Assembly: GCA_016721425.1 (NCBI GenBank)
Contig: JADKID010000011.1
Span: 62,001 to 126,000, forward strand
DNA: 64,000 nucleotides
Direction: 5' to 3'
From: Bryobacterales bacterium
GTDB lineage: Bacteria; Acidobacteriota; Terriglobia; Bryobacterales; Bryobacteraceae
The position numbers were made by a program, and so were the translations under genes. Shown in pieces: positions 40,551 through 47,749 of the stretch. The notes under the pieces are model-generated. The model did not search any database. It saw only the letters and a program-made list of their open reading frames with translations, and had not been told where the DNA came from. Every line of letters begins with the position of its first letter. The first letter of the stretch is position 1.

Positions 40551-42113
40551 TTAGCCGCGGAGCAGAGAAAGCACAGCCTGCGGAGCCGAGTTCGCCTGCG
40601 CCAGGGCAGCCACGCCGGCCTGTTGCAGAATCTGCGCCCGCGAGAGATTGGCCGCCTCCAGCGCCAGATCGGCATCGCGGATGCGCGATTCCGATGCAGC
40701 CAGGTTCGTCAACTGCGTCGAGGCCAGGCTCACCGCGTAGTTAAACGTGTTCTGACCCTTACCTACGACGGCCTGGGCGTGGCCCAGATTTTTCACGGCG
40801 TCCGCCAACTTGGTCACAGCGTCTTCAGCCCCGGTCTTGGTGCCGATCGCCACACTGCCCGTCGCGCCAGATGACGCCGAGGTGACCGTCGCGCCAGGAC
40901 CAGCCAGGCCGCCCGACGTGCCAGGAGGCTGCACGGTCACGTTGAACCCGCGCTTGCCCGTGAATGTGATGTTGTCGGCCAAACTGCCGCTCTCCGTCGC
41001 AAACATCTTCTTCAACTCCGACAAACCCGAACCCTGCAGAGCCGTGTTGATCACCTGCGAACTCGTCTGCGCTGAAGCCGACGCCGAGAGAGTAATGTCC
41101 AGCGACTGCATCGTCCCGGCATCGTCCGTCGTCGAGATCGTGATCTTCTGTGTGCCGACCAGCGTGGCAAACCCGATCTGTTTGGTCTGCAACCCGCCCG
41201 CCTCCTTCGTGGCTGCCGACGCAAACGTCGTCCCGAAGAAGTTGTCCACCGCCGTCGCCGCGGTGCTCTCCACCGAAAACGCACTCTGCGCCGAATTCAG
41301 GCTGAATGACTTGCCGTCCGCGCTAATCGAGGCGGAAATGTTGGCCGCCTTGAATGCTGTCGCGGCCGCCGTTCCGCCCGCACCCGCCGTCGCAATGCCC
41401 TCATTGATGGCAGTCACCAATCCACTCAGATCGTTGACGCCAGTCAGATTCACCGTCACACCCACGTCGTCAAAGCCGGCGCCCGATGCGTTGAAGGCCA
41501 TCGAAGTCTGGGAGTTCAATGCCGTCGTGAACGTGCTCTGCACGTCCAGGTTCGTCACGCCAGTTACCGAGTAGCTGGAAAGACCCAGGCTCTGCGAATC
41601 CACCGTCGAGTTGGTCAGATCCACCGTCGCCGTGCCGTTCGCAATCACCGCCGCGCCGTTCGCGCCGCGGCCGCCGCCCACAAACACCGTCAGGCTCTTC
41701 GCAAAATCACCACCCAAATTCAGGCCAATCGCCTTCGCCTGCCGGTCCACTTCCGTCAACACGCTGCTGAATTCCGATTGCAGCACGTTGCGGTCTCCGT
41801 TGAACGTACCCGATGCCGACTGCGCAGCCAGCGTCCGGGCTCTGTCCAGCAGTTTTCCGATGTTGGAAATGCCACTGTCGATCGTCTGCAACGTCGCCAA
41901 TCCGTCATTGGCGTTGCGAATGCCCTGGCTCAGCACGGCCTGATCGCTGCGAAACGTGTTCGCAATTGCCAAACCCGCAGCGTCATCGCCCGAGTTGATG
42001 ATGCGCAGACCAGAGGTCACGCGGTTGATCGTCTTGGCCTGGAAGTCGCCCGTCGTGCGCAGATATTCCTGGGCCTGCATCGAAGTAATGTTGGTGTTAA
42101 TCGTAAACGCCAC
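40551..42113 (-). CDS. fliC: Flagellin
   Basis: Filament subunit of 520 residues. The GTG start (VAFTINTNITSMQAQEYL) has GGAG upstream and aligns with the universal flagellin N-terminus. D0/D1 N-terminal helices contain TINRVTSGLRIINSGDDAAGLAIAN and RNANDGLATLQTIDSGISNI. The C-terminal D1/D0 has NTFNYAVSLASTQLTNLAASESRIRDADLALEAANLSRAQILQQAG, ending LSLLRG. The central 250 residues are the variable, Ala/Thr/Ser-rich exposed domain. A sigma-28-type promoter precedes it on the minus strand. It is divergent from the Rieske gene and the only flagellin seen. Confidence 0.96.
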   Translation of the reverse strand: MAFTINTNITSMQAQEYLRTTGDFQAKTINRVTSGLRIINSGDDAAGLAIANTFRSDQAVLSQGIRNANDGLATLQTIDSGISNIGKLLDRARTLAAQSASGTFNGDRNVLQSEFSSVLTEVDRQAKAIGLNLGGDFAKSLTVFVGGGRGANGAAVIANGTATVDLTNSTVDSQSLGLSSYSVTGVTNLDVQSTFTTALNSQTSMAFNASGAGFDDVGVTVNLTGVNDLSGLVTAINEGIATAGAGGTAAATAFKAANISASISADGKSFSLNSAQSAFSVESTAATAVDNFFGTTFASAATKEAGGLQTKQIGFATLVGTQKITISTTDDAGTMQSLDITLSASASAQTSSQVINTALQGSGLSELKKMFATESGSLADNITFTGKRGFNVTVQPPGTSGGLAGPGATVTSASSGATGSVAIGTKTGAEDAVTKLADAVKNLGHAQAVVGKGQNTFNYAVSLASTQLTNLAASESRIRDADLALEAANLSRAQILQQAGVAALAQANSAPQAVLSLLRG

Positions 42114-42196
42114 GTCTTCTTCTCCTGTTTGGACGGCTTTACCCCGAAATCCTTCCAGGGCCGGCCTCTCTGGCCGCGTCTCCGTCTCCATCCCCC

Positions 42197-42223
42197 TCAT
42201 CGGTGCGCCCCGCCCAACCTTTT
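42197..42223 (-). promoter_or_regulatory. FliA (sigma-28) type promoter of fliC
   Basis: Read on the minus strand: AAAAGGTT, 11 bases, ACCGATGA. Each element matches six of eight positions of TAAAGTTT and GCCGATAA. The leader to the flagellin GTG is about 75 bases. Confidence 0.6.
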
Positions 42224-42237
42224 GCCATTATTTATTC

Positions 42238-42555
42238 ATGCCTCCCTTTCGCGCCGCCGCTCTTCCGGACCTCCCCCCCGGCGCCATGCTCCCAGCTGTC
42301 CTCAACGGCCGCGAGATCGTCCTCTGCAACCACAACGGCTCGATTCACGCCCTCGATGGCCTCTGCCCCCACCGCAACGGCCCCCTCGCCCAGGGCAATT
42401 TCCTCGATGGACGCCTCATCTGCCCCTGGCATGCCTGGGAGTTCCACTGCGATACCGGCTGCTACGATTACAACTCCGCCATCCAGCTCCAGCGCTTCCC
42501 CGTCTCCATCCACGACGGCGAGATCTACGTCGACATTGCGGACAACGATGCCTGA
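42238..42555 (+). CDS. Rieske [2Fe-2S] ferredoxin-like protein
   Basis: 105 residues. Cluster ligands are in GLCPHRNGPLAQG (CxH) and LICPWHAWEFHCDTG (CxxH), 17 residues apart, with the usual Gly/Pro loops around them. It resembles the small NirD/NdoA-type Rieske proteins that feed electrons to oxygenases or act as nitrite reductase small subunits; no partner oxygenase is adjacent. The ATG at 42238 starts MPPFRAAALPDLPPGAML; a longer frame runs back into the fliC promoter region and is rejected. It overlaps fpg by eight bases. Confidence 0.88.
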   Translation: MPPFRAAALPDLPPGAMLPAVLNGREIVLCNHNGSIHALDGLCPHRNGPLAQGNFLDGRLICPWHAWEFHCDTGCYDYNSAIQLQRFPVSIHDGEIYVDIADNDA

Positions 42556-43339
42556 ACTCCCCGAAGTCGAAACCATCGTCCGCACCCTCGCCCCCTTCGT
42601 CGAAAACCACACCATCCTCCACGCCCCGCCCCACCTCCCCCTGCAACACCGCCTCATCCTCTCCCTCACCCGCGCCGGCAAGTTCCTCCTCTTTACCCTC
42701 GATCACGGCTTCCTCGCCATCCACCTCCGCATGACCGGCAAGCTCCTCTGGAATACCCCCGCCGGTCCCTATACCCGGGCTACTTTCATCCTCGATAACG
42801 GAACCCTCACCTTCGACGATGTCCGCCGCTTCGGCCGCATCACCTTCTCCCCCACGCTCCCCGCCAATGTCGCCGCCCTGGCGCCCGATCCCTTCCAGCT
42901 CACCCCCGCCGTCTTCGCCTCCATCCTCCGCCCCCGCCGCACCGCCCTCAAACCGCTCCTCCTCAATCAGAGCCTCCTCGCCGGCCTCGGCAACATCTAC
43001 GTGGACGAGGCGCTCCACCGCGCCCGCCTCCATCCCCTGGCTCCCGCCAACTCGCTTTCCCCCGCCACGGCCCGCCGCCTCCACGCCGCCATCCTCCAGA
43101 CCCTGACCGAGGCCATCGCCGCCGGCGGCTCCTCCATCTCCGACTACGTGGATGCCCAGGGCCGCCCAGGCACCTTCCAGCTCCTCCACCGTGTCTACGC
43201 CCGCGCCGGCCAGCCCTGCCCCGTCTGCCGCACCCCCGTCGTCCGCATCACCGTCGCCCAGCGCGGCACCCACCTCTGCCCCCGCTGCCAGCGCCTGCCC
43301 TCATCGCCCCGAACTCGCCTTAGTACCATGACTAAATAG
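42548..43339 (+). CDS. mutM: Formamidopyrimidine-DNA glycosylase (Fpg/MutM-Nei family)
   Basis: Base-excision repair enzyme for oxidised purines. The catalytic Pro1-Glu2 is intact (MPELPEVETIVRTL). HLRMTGKLL, the FDDVRRFGRI block, LLAGLGNIYVDEALHRARLHPL (helix-two-turn-helix) and a C-terminal zinc finger with CPVCRTPVVRITVAQRGTHLCPRCQ complete the family. At 263 residues it is slightly short, mainly in the N-terminal beta sandwich. It starts within the end of the Rieske gene and so is translationally coupled to it. Confidence 0.93.
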   Translation: MPELPEVETIVRTLAPFVENHTILHAPPHLPLQHRLILSLTRAGKFLLFTLDHGFLAIHLRMTGKLLWNTPAGPYTRATFILDNGTLTFDDVRRFGRITFSPTLPANVAALAPDPFQLTPAVFASILRPRRTALKPLLLNQSLLAGLGNIYVDEALHRARLHPLAPANSLSPATARRLHAAILQTLTEAIAAGGSSISDYVDAQGRPGTFQLLHRVYARAGQPCPVCRTPVVRITVAQRGTHLCPRCQRLPSSPRTRLSTMTK

Positions 43340-43341
43340 TA

Positions 43342-43370
43342 TTGACAGAGCCGTAGCGAATGGTCATACT
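43342..43370 (+). promoter_or_regulatory. Sigma-70 promoter of the VPEID-CTERM/exosortase genes
   Basis: TTGACA (exact) and CATACT separated by 17 bases, beginning three bases after the fpg stop. The predicted leader is about 35 bases and ends in AGAGGAG nine bases before the ATG of the small gene. The pair is therefore expressed independently of fpg. Confidence 0.7.
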
Positions 43371-43411
43371 CGACAAATCGTCCGAAAACTATTTCAGAGG
43401 AGCTACACACC

Positions 43412-43567
43412 ATGAGAATGTTGTCCACCCTGTCCATCCTGATCGTCGGCCTCGCCGCCGTCGCTGCCGCTGCCGTCCCGGCGCCCGAGATCAACCCGGC
43501 CTCCGGCGTCAACGCCATCGCCCTGCTCTCCGGCGCCCTGCTCGTCATCCGTAGCCGCCGCCGCTAG
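43412..43567 (+). CDS. 51-residue VPEID-CTERM-type exosortase substrate without cargo domain
   Basis: The whole protein is a signal peptide (about residues 1-21, MRMLSTLSILIVGLAAVAAA) joined to a C-terminal sorting tag. The tag has the recognition stretch VPAPEINPASG at 22-32, a hydrophobic helix NAIALLSGALLVI and a basic end RSRRR. This three-part tag is the PEP-CTERM layout, and the motif fits the VPEID variant recognised by exosortase E. AGAGGAG lies nine bases before the ATG and a near-consensus promoter stands upstream. The exosortase E/protease gene follows after 31 bases, which strongly supports the assignment. There is practically no passenger between signal and tag, so the mature product would be around ten residues; its role is unknown. 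Confidence 0.82.
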   Translation: MRMLSTLSILIVGLAAVAAAAVPAPEINPASGVNAIALLSGALLVIRSRRR

Positions 43568-43598
43568 GCTTTTCCATTGGAGGACGTGCGGGCGTACT

Positions 43599-45209
43599 AT
43601 GCCCCGTACGTCCCCAGAATCTGCTGTGCCTCTCCCCCCTCTGCTGGCCCGCCTACTCTTCCTCTCTCTCGTCCTCGGGCTTGAGATCGTCGTCTCCACG
43701 GTCTGGCTGGATACCGCCACCCTGGACCGCGCCAACTACCTCATCCGCCTGCTCGCCGATTCGGGCTCCTGGTCGGTCCGCTTCAGCGTCATCTTCCTGT
43801 GCTTCGCCGCCTGCTTTCTGCCGCCCCGGCTCGCGCGCCATCGCCAATCCCTGGAAACCTTCGCCCGCACACCCTTTCGCTGGCCCCTGGTCGGCCTCCA
43901 CCTCTTCTTCCTCGCGATCCTGGCGCTCCTGTCACGGATCCTCTTCGCCGGCCTCCTCCCTGCCTGGAATGGCGACCTCCTCGTCCTGCTCTGGCTCGCC
44001 GCCGGCTGCGCCTCCACCACGGTCCTCGCTCTGGCCTTCCTGCCGCTCGCCGCCTGGCGGCAAATCGGCCGCGCCGGCGGCAGCGGTTGGCTCCACTCGG
44101 CGCTCGCCGCAACCGTGGCTCTCCTGCTATCCGCCGGCGCCACGCAGCTTTGGCGCCCCGCCGCCCGCCTCACTTTCTATCTCGTAGCCGCTCCTCTCCG
44201 CGCCATCGTGCCCGGATTTCAAGCCGATCCGGCCAAACTCATTCTCCACGGACCCACTTTCGAAGTCGCCATCTCCGAGGCGTGCTCCGGCCTGGAAGGC
44301 ATCGGTCTCATCCTCGTCTTCGGATCCGCCTGGCTCATCGCCTTCCGCCGCGAATACCGCTTTCCCCAGGCCCTGGCGCTTCTCCCGCTCGGAGTTGTGC
44401 TCATCTACACCCTCAACGTCGTTCGCATCGCCCTACTCTTTCTGATCGGGCACCTCGGCGCGCCCGAAATCGCGGCTGGCGGCTTTCATTCCCAGGCTGG
44501 CTGGATCGCCTTTACCGTCGCCGCACTCGTCTTCGCCCACCTCTCCCGCCGGATCCAGGCTTTCTCCTCAACTCCCGTCCAGACCGCCCAGCCCGCCGGC
44601 CCCAATCCCGCAGCCCCCTATCTCATCCCTTTCCTCGCTATCCTCGCCGCCGCCCAGATCTCCATCACCTTCAGCGCCGGTTTCGAATACCTCTACCCGC
44701 TCCGCCTCATCGCCGCCGTCGCCAGCCTCTGGTACTTCCGGGACCACTACCGCCGCCTGCCCTGGCGCATCCACTGGCCCCTTGCCCTCGGCGCCGGCAC
44801 TCTCGTCCTGGTTCTCTGGCTCGCCCTGGAACGCCTCATCGCCGCCCCAGCCACACAACCGGCGCCGCCCCCTCTCGCCTGGGCCATCCTCCGCGTCCTC
44901 GGCGCCACCCTCACCGTGCCCATCGCCGAAGAGCTCGCCTTCCGCGGCTTCCTCCTTCGCCGCATCACCTCAGCCGATTTCGAGTCCGTCAGCCTCCAGG
45001 CCTTCCACTGGTGGCCCTTCCTCCTCTCGTCCGTCGCCTTCGGTCTCCTCCACGGCCCCCGCGCCATCGCCGGCATCCTGGCCGGCATGATCTACGCCCT
45101 CGTCCTACGCCGCCATGGCAGTCTCGGCGATGCCGCCGCCGCCCACGGCATCACCAATGCCCTCCTCGCCGTCTGGGTCCTCGCTACCGGCCAGTATCAG
45201 CTCTGGTAG
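43599..45209 (+). CDS. xrtE: Exosortase E fused to CPBP-type intramembrane protease
   Basis: Polytopic membrane protein of 536 residues with two enzymes. The first 330 residues are exosortase: catalytic Cys229 in SEACSGLEGIGLI, Arg276 in TLNVVRIALLFLIG, His297 in GGFHSQAGW. The C-terminal 180 residues are a CPBP/CAAX-protease-like domain with E444, E445 and R449 in IAEELAFRGFLL, H485 in GLLHGPRAIAG and H516 in HGITNALLAV. This is the known exosortase E/protease architecture of VPEID-CTERM systems. It should cut the tag of its substrate at the inner membrane. GGAGG lies 15 bases from the ATG, rather far. Its target sits directly upstream; other targets may be elsewhere. Confidence 0.92.
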   Translation: MPRTSPESAVPLPPLLARLLFLSLVLGLEIVVSTVWLDTATLDRANYLIRLLADSGSWSVRFSVIFLCFAACFLPPRLARHRQSLETFARTPFRWPLVGLHLFFLAILALLSRILFAGLLPAWNGDLLVLLWLAAGCASTTVLALAFLPLAAWRQIGRAGGSGWLHSALAATVALLLSAGATQLWRPAARLTFYLVAAPLRAIVPGFQADPAKLILHGPTFEVAISEACSGLEGIGLILVFGSAWLIAFRREYRFPQALALLPLGVVLIYTLNVVRIALLFLIGHLGAPEIAAGGFHSQAGWIAFTVAALVFAHLSRRIQAFSSTPVQTAQPAGPNPAAPYLIPFLAILAAAQISITFSAGFEYLYPLRLIAAVASLWYFRDHYRRLPWRIHWPLALGAGTLVLVLWLALERLIAAPATQPAPPPLAWAILRVLGATLTVPIAEELAFRGFLLRRITSADFESVSLQAFHWWPFLLSSVAFGLLHGPRAIAGILAGMIYALVLRRHGSLGDAAAAHGITNALLAVWVLATGQYQLW

Positions 45210-45267
45210 CCCGGCTTCCGCAAGAACCGGATGGAATCCCCCTCCCGTTCTCGTCTACACTCGCCCT

Positions 45268-46098
45268 GTGACCGCTTCCCCCATCGAAACTACCGTCCGG
45301 CAGCTTTGCCAGTACATCGAGGAAAACTGCCAATCCACCCTCTCCCTCGCCCACCTCGCCCGCCACGCCGGCGTCAGCCCCTTCCACCTCCAGCGCAACT
45401 TCCAGAGCCTCATCGGCCTCTCCCCCCGCCAGTTCCAACAAGCCTGCCGCCTCCAGCGCCTCAAGGCCAATCTCCGCCAGGGCGCCCCGGCCGCCGATGC
45501 CATCTTCGACGCCGGCTACGGCTCCCTCAGCCGCGTCTACGAACACACCAATGCCTACCTCGGCATGACCCCCATCGAATACCGCCGCGGCGGCCAGGGT
45601 CTCACCATCTCCTACGCCACCCTCGAAACCCCGTTCGGCCCCCTGCTGCTCGCCGCCACCGATCGCGGACTCTGCTTCCTCCAGTTCGGGGCCGCTCCCT
45701 CCGCGCTTCAGGCCGAATTCCCAGCCGCCATCCTCCAACCGGTCCCCCGCCCCTACCCCGAGCAACTCAACCTCTGGATCGGGTCCCTCCGCGCTTACCT
45801 CGCCGGTCACCGCGCCCAGCTTGAGCTCCCCCTCCACCTCCACGCCACCGCATTTCAAATGAGGGTCTGGCGCTACCTCCAAACCATCCCGCGCGGCCAA
45901 ACGCGCTCATACAGCCAGGTGGCCGCCGCCATCGGCCAGCCCACCGCCGCCCGCGCCGTCGCCCGCGCCTGCGCCACCAACCCCGTCGCCATCGTCATCC
46001 CCTGCCATCGCGTCATCCGCGGCAGCGGCCACCTCGGCGGCTACCGCTGGGGCCTGGAGCGCAAACAGGCCCTTCTCACCAGCGAAATCTCCGCCTAA
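45268..46098 (+). CDS. Ada-like regulator / O6-methylguanine-DNA methyltransferase lacking the zinc domain
   Basis: The GTG chosen begins VTASPIETTVRQLCQYIEEN; residues before it are Ser/Pro-rich read-through. An AraC-type helix-turn-helix pair (LAHLARHAGVSPFHLQRNFQSLIGLSPRQFQQACRLQRLK, then IFDAGYGSLSRVYEHTNAYLGMTPIEYRRGG) is followed by the methyltransferase. The acceptor cysteine lies in NPVAIVIPCHRVIRGSGHLGGYRWGLERK near residue 250. The N-terminal Ada zinc domain, which in E. coli repairs phosphotriesters and switches the protein into an activator, is missing. It may sense damage through its single cysteine. 276 residues; DinB follows. Confidence 0.9.
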   Translation: MTASPIETTVRQLCQYIEENCQSTLSLAHLARHAGVSPFHLQRNFQSLIGLSPRQFQQACRLQRLKANLRQGAPAADAIFDAGYGSLSRVYEHTNAYLGMTPIEYRRGGQGLTISYATLETPFGPLLLAATDRGLCFLQFGAAPSALQAEFPAAILQPVPRPYPEQLNLWIGSLRAYLAGHRAQLELPLHLHATAFQMRVWRYLQTIPRGQTRSYSQVAAAIGQPTAARAVARACATNPVAIVIPCHRVIRGSGHLGGYRWGLERKQALLTSEISA

Positions 46099-46109
46099 AC
46101 TGGTTCACT

Positions 46110-46625
46110 ATGACCTTCCGCCACCTCCTGCTCGTCATTGCCGCCGCCGCCGCGTCCCTCTCCGCCCAGGAGGCCGGCTTCGGCAAAGGCTACCTCCCCG
46201 AATTCGACCTCGCCGCACGCCGCACCCTGCAACTGGCCGAAGCCATCCCCGCCGAAAAATACTCCTGGAGTCCCGCCCCCGGCGTCCGCACCGTCAGCCA
46301 AGTCCTCATGCACGCCGCAGAAGCCAACTACGGCCTCCTCCAATACGCCGGCGTCCCTCTCCCGGAAGGCGCCCGCAAGCCCTTTCCCGGCCTCGAAAAG
46401 AAGGTCACTGCAAAGGCCGAAGTCATCGCCTGGCTGAAGGACTCCCAGGATGCCGTCCGCATCGCCTACCCGAAGGCCGACCTCAAGAAGCCCGTCAAAT
46501 TCTTCAACGGCGACACCACCGCCGAGGGTGTCTACCTCCGCATACTCGTCCACAGCCACGAGCACATGGGCCAGATGATCGCCTACGCCCGCACCATGGG
46601 CGTCAAGCCGCCCTGGTCCGAGTAG
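46110..46625 (+). CDS. Exported DinB-like protein
   Basis: 171 residues starting with a signal peptide (MTFRHLLLVIAAAAASLSAQ). The mature part is a DinB/YfiT four-helix bundle: LAARRTLQLAEAIPAEKYSWSP, GVRTVSQVLMHAAEANYGLLQY and a metal-binding-type histidine region LVHSHEHMGQMIAYARTMG. Histidines at H-x(n)-HxxH positions match the family's metal site. DinB proteins often act as thiol-dependent enzymes; a secreted form is common in Acidobacteriota. It follows the Ada-like gene by 11 bases and may be in its operon. Confidence 0.87.
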   Translation: MTFRHLLLVIAAAAASLSAQEAGFGKGYLPEFDLAARRTLQLAEAIPAEKYSWSPAPGVRTVSQVLMHAAEANYGLLQYAGVPLPEGARKPFPGLEKKVTAKAEVIAWLKDSQDAVRIAYPKADLKKPVKFFNGDTTAEGVYLRILVHSHEHMGQMIAYARTMGVKPPWSE

Positions 46626-46665
46626 CGGCCGCGTCACCGCCCACCCCAGGCCTAACAATTTGCCT

Positions 46666-46692
46666 CAAAGATGCCGGTGCTCCGGTCGATAA
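46666..46692 (+). promoter_or_regulatory. FliA (sigma-28) type promoter of the rod-like small gene
   Basis: CAAAGATG, 11 bases, GTCGATAA. The last eleven bases (CCGGTCGATAA) are identical to those of the fliD promoter, and spacing is the same, although the flanks differ. Confidence 0.65.
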
Positions 46693-46712
46693 CTACCAGG
46701 GACCCTGCACAG

Positions 46713-46949
46713 ATGAACATCAGCAACATCGCCCTCGGCGGCTACCACCAGGCCGAGAAACTCATGGAAACCGCCGCCGGCAAAATCGCCCGCCTCCCCC
46801 TCACCGCCACCACCCCGCCCGCCCAGTCCGCCGACCTCCCCACCGCCATGGTCGAACTCGTTCAGGCCCAACGCTCCGCCGAAGCCAATCTCAAGGTCCT
46901 GAAAACCGCCGACGAAGTCACCCGCCACACGCTCGACGTGTTTGGCTGA
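46713..46949 (+). CDS. Minimal flagellar rod/hook-like protein, 78 residues
   Basis: The N-terminus MNISNIALGGYHQAEKLMETAAGKIARL follows the Flg_bb_rod pattern (Ser/Ala-rich helix starting rod and hook proteins). The C-terminus TAMVELVQAQRSAEANLKVLKTADEVTRHTLDVFG follows the Flg_bbr_C pattern. Between them are only about 18 Pro/Thr/Ala residues, where FlgB, FlgC or FlgG carry their body. It therefore looks like a coiled-coil-only relative of axial flagellar proteins. A FliA-type promoter upstream places it in the late flagellar regulon. GGGA lies upstream of the ATG. It stands alone, far from other rod genes. Confidence 0.7.
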   Translation: MNISNIALGGYHQAEKLMETAAGKIARLPLTATTPPAQSADLPTAMVELVQAQRSAEANLKVLKTADEVTRHTLDVFG

Positions 46950-46964
46950 TCCGCGCCGCCCTGC

Positions 46965-47309
46965 CTACCAGCCCGTCTTTTGCTTCTCCCGCTTGGCCAG
47001 CGTTTCGTGCAACAGCGACTTGATGTAGGTCTGGTACGGCAGGCCCTTCTGGGCCGCCTGCTTTCTGGCCAATGCCAGATCTGCTTCGGGAATCCGTAGC
47101 GCCACCGTGGGCGCTGCCGTCTTCTTGGATGCAGCAATCCGCGCCAGTAACTTTTCCTTCGTCAACACCTGAGCTTCACCGCTCTTCACAGCGGCAACCA
47201 GATGTTTGCCGTGGGCGTTGCGGTTCTGATACCACCACTCCGCCTCTTCCGCCTCGGTGGCAAACGCCGGTATGACGTGCTCGGGTTGCTCTTCCAACTT
47301 CTTCTTCAT
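46965..47309 (-). CDS. brnA: BrnA-type antitoxin (CopG/ribbon-helix-helix)
   Basis: 114 residues starting MKKKLEEQPEHVIPAFATEAEEAEWWYQNRNA, a typical toxin-facing N-terminus. A C-terminal ribbon-helix-helix DNA-binding part follows (TVALRIPEADLALARKQAAQKGLPYQTYIKSLLHETLAKR). It overlaps brnT by ATGA. BrnA neutralises BrnT and represses the operon through an operator upstream of brnT; the palindrome near 47.6 kb is the candidate site. Confidence 0.88.
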   Translation of the reverse strand: MKKKLEEQPEHVIPAFATEAEEAEWWYQNRNAHGKHLVAAVKSGEAQVLTKEKLLARIAASKKTAAPTVALRIPEADLALARKQAAQKGLPYQTYIKSLLHETLAKREKQKTGW

Positions 47310-47587
47310 ATGGGTCTCTCCAGGAAGGCCTCTCTGTCTGAAACACCAGCGGGAAAGGCGGTAATCGCTCGGATCTTGCCATTGCGAATCGTCCACACCA
47401 CTGACAACAGGCGGCCTCCATTCGTAAGGCCGACAGAGCGGTACCGCTCTTCGTTGTTGACCAGTTCGAAATTCAGATCCAAGGGGTTGTTGTTCAGCAA
47501 CTGCTCGAACTCCGCTGGCGCAACCTTGTGGGCGCCCAGGTGCCTCTTGTTCTCGTCATCCCAATCGAAATCGATTCCCTCGGCCAC
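47306..47587 (-). CDS. brnT: BrnT-family ribonuclease toxin
   Basis: 93 residues with the RelE-like BrnT pattern: IDFDWDDENKRHLGAHKVAPAEFEQLL, ERYRSVGLTNGGRLLSVVWTIRNGKIRAITAFPAG, and a C-terminal basic end. In the family, Lys, Arg and His residues of these blocks contribute to mRNA cleavage. The frame starts with GTG only about nine bases after the -10 box, so the transcript may be leaderless. It is first gene of brnT-brnA, the usual toxin-first order of this system. Confidence 0.9.
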   Translation of the reverse strand: MAEGIDFDWDDENKRHLGAHKVAPAEFEQLLNNNPLDLNFELVNNEERYRSVGLTNGGRLLSVVWTIRNGKIRAITAFPAGVSDREAFLERPI

Positions 47588-47595
47588 CGCCCACT

Positions 47596-47619
47596 ATTGT
47601 ATCGCAACGTATATACGTT
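47596..47619 (-). promoter_or_regulatory. brnTA promoter with operator palindrome
   Basis: A perfect 14-base palindrome AACGTATATACGTT (47606-47619) lies directly upstream of TACAAT (-10 on the minus strand, 47596-47601). An operator between -35 and -10 would let BrnA block transcription. The -35 is poorly defined. The 162-base gap up to the membrane-protein gene holds nothing else I can support. Confidence 0.55.
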
Positions 47620-47749
47620 CACCGCAGGCGGGAGGTGAGGCGTCCGTCGCCAATTGCCCAACCCTGGAGTCGCGCGCCCACCGCCCTGCCGCACAGCACG
47701 CCCGGAACTTCCCGGCGCGCCGCAGAGTCTAACCCCACCAGGCACAACT

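Noticed and set aside
42205..42230. TGGCA...TTGGGC resembling a sigma-54 promoter before fliC
   Set aside because: Spacing between the GG and GC elements is wrong, and a better sigma-28 match covers the same bases.
43799..45271. A 490-codon frame within the exosortase gene in another phase
   Set aside because: Arg/Pro-rich frame typical of out-of-phase reading of C-rich codons; the exosortase frame carries the catalytic motifs.
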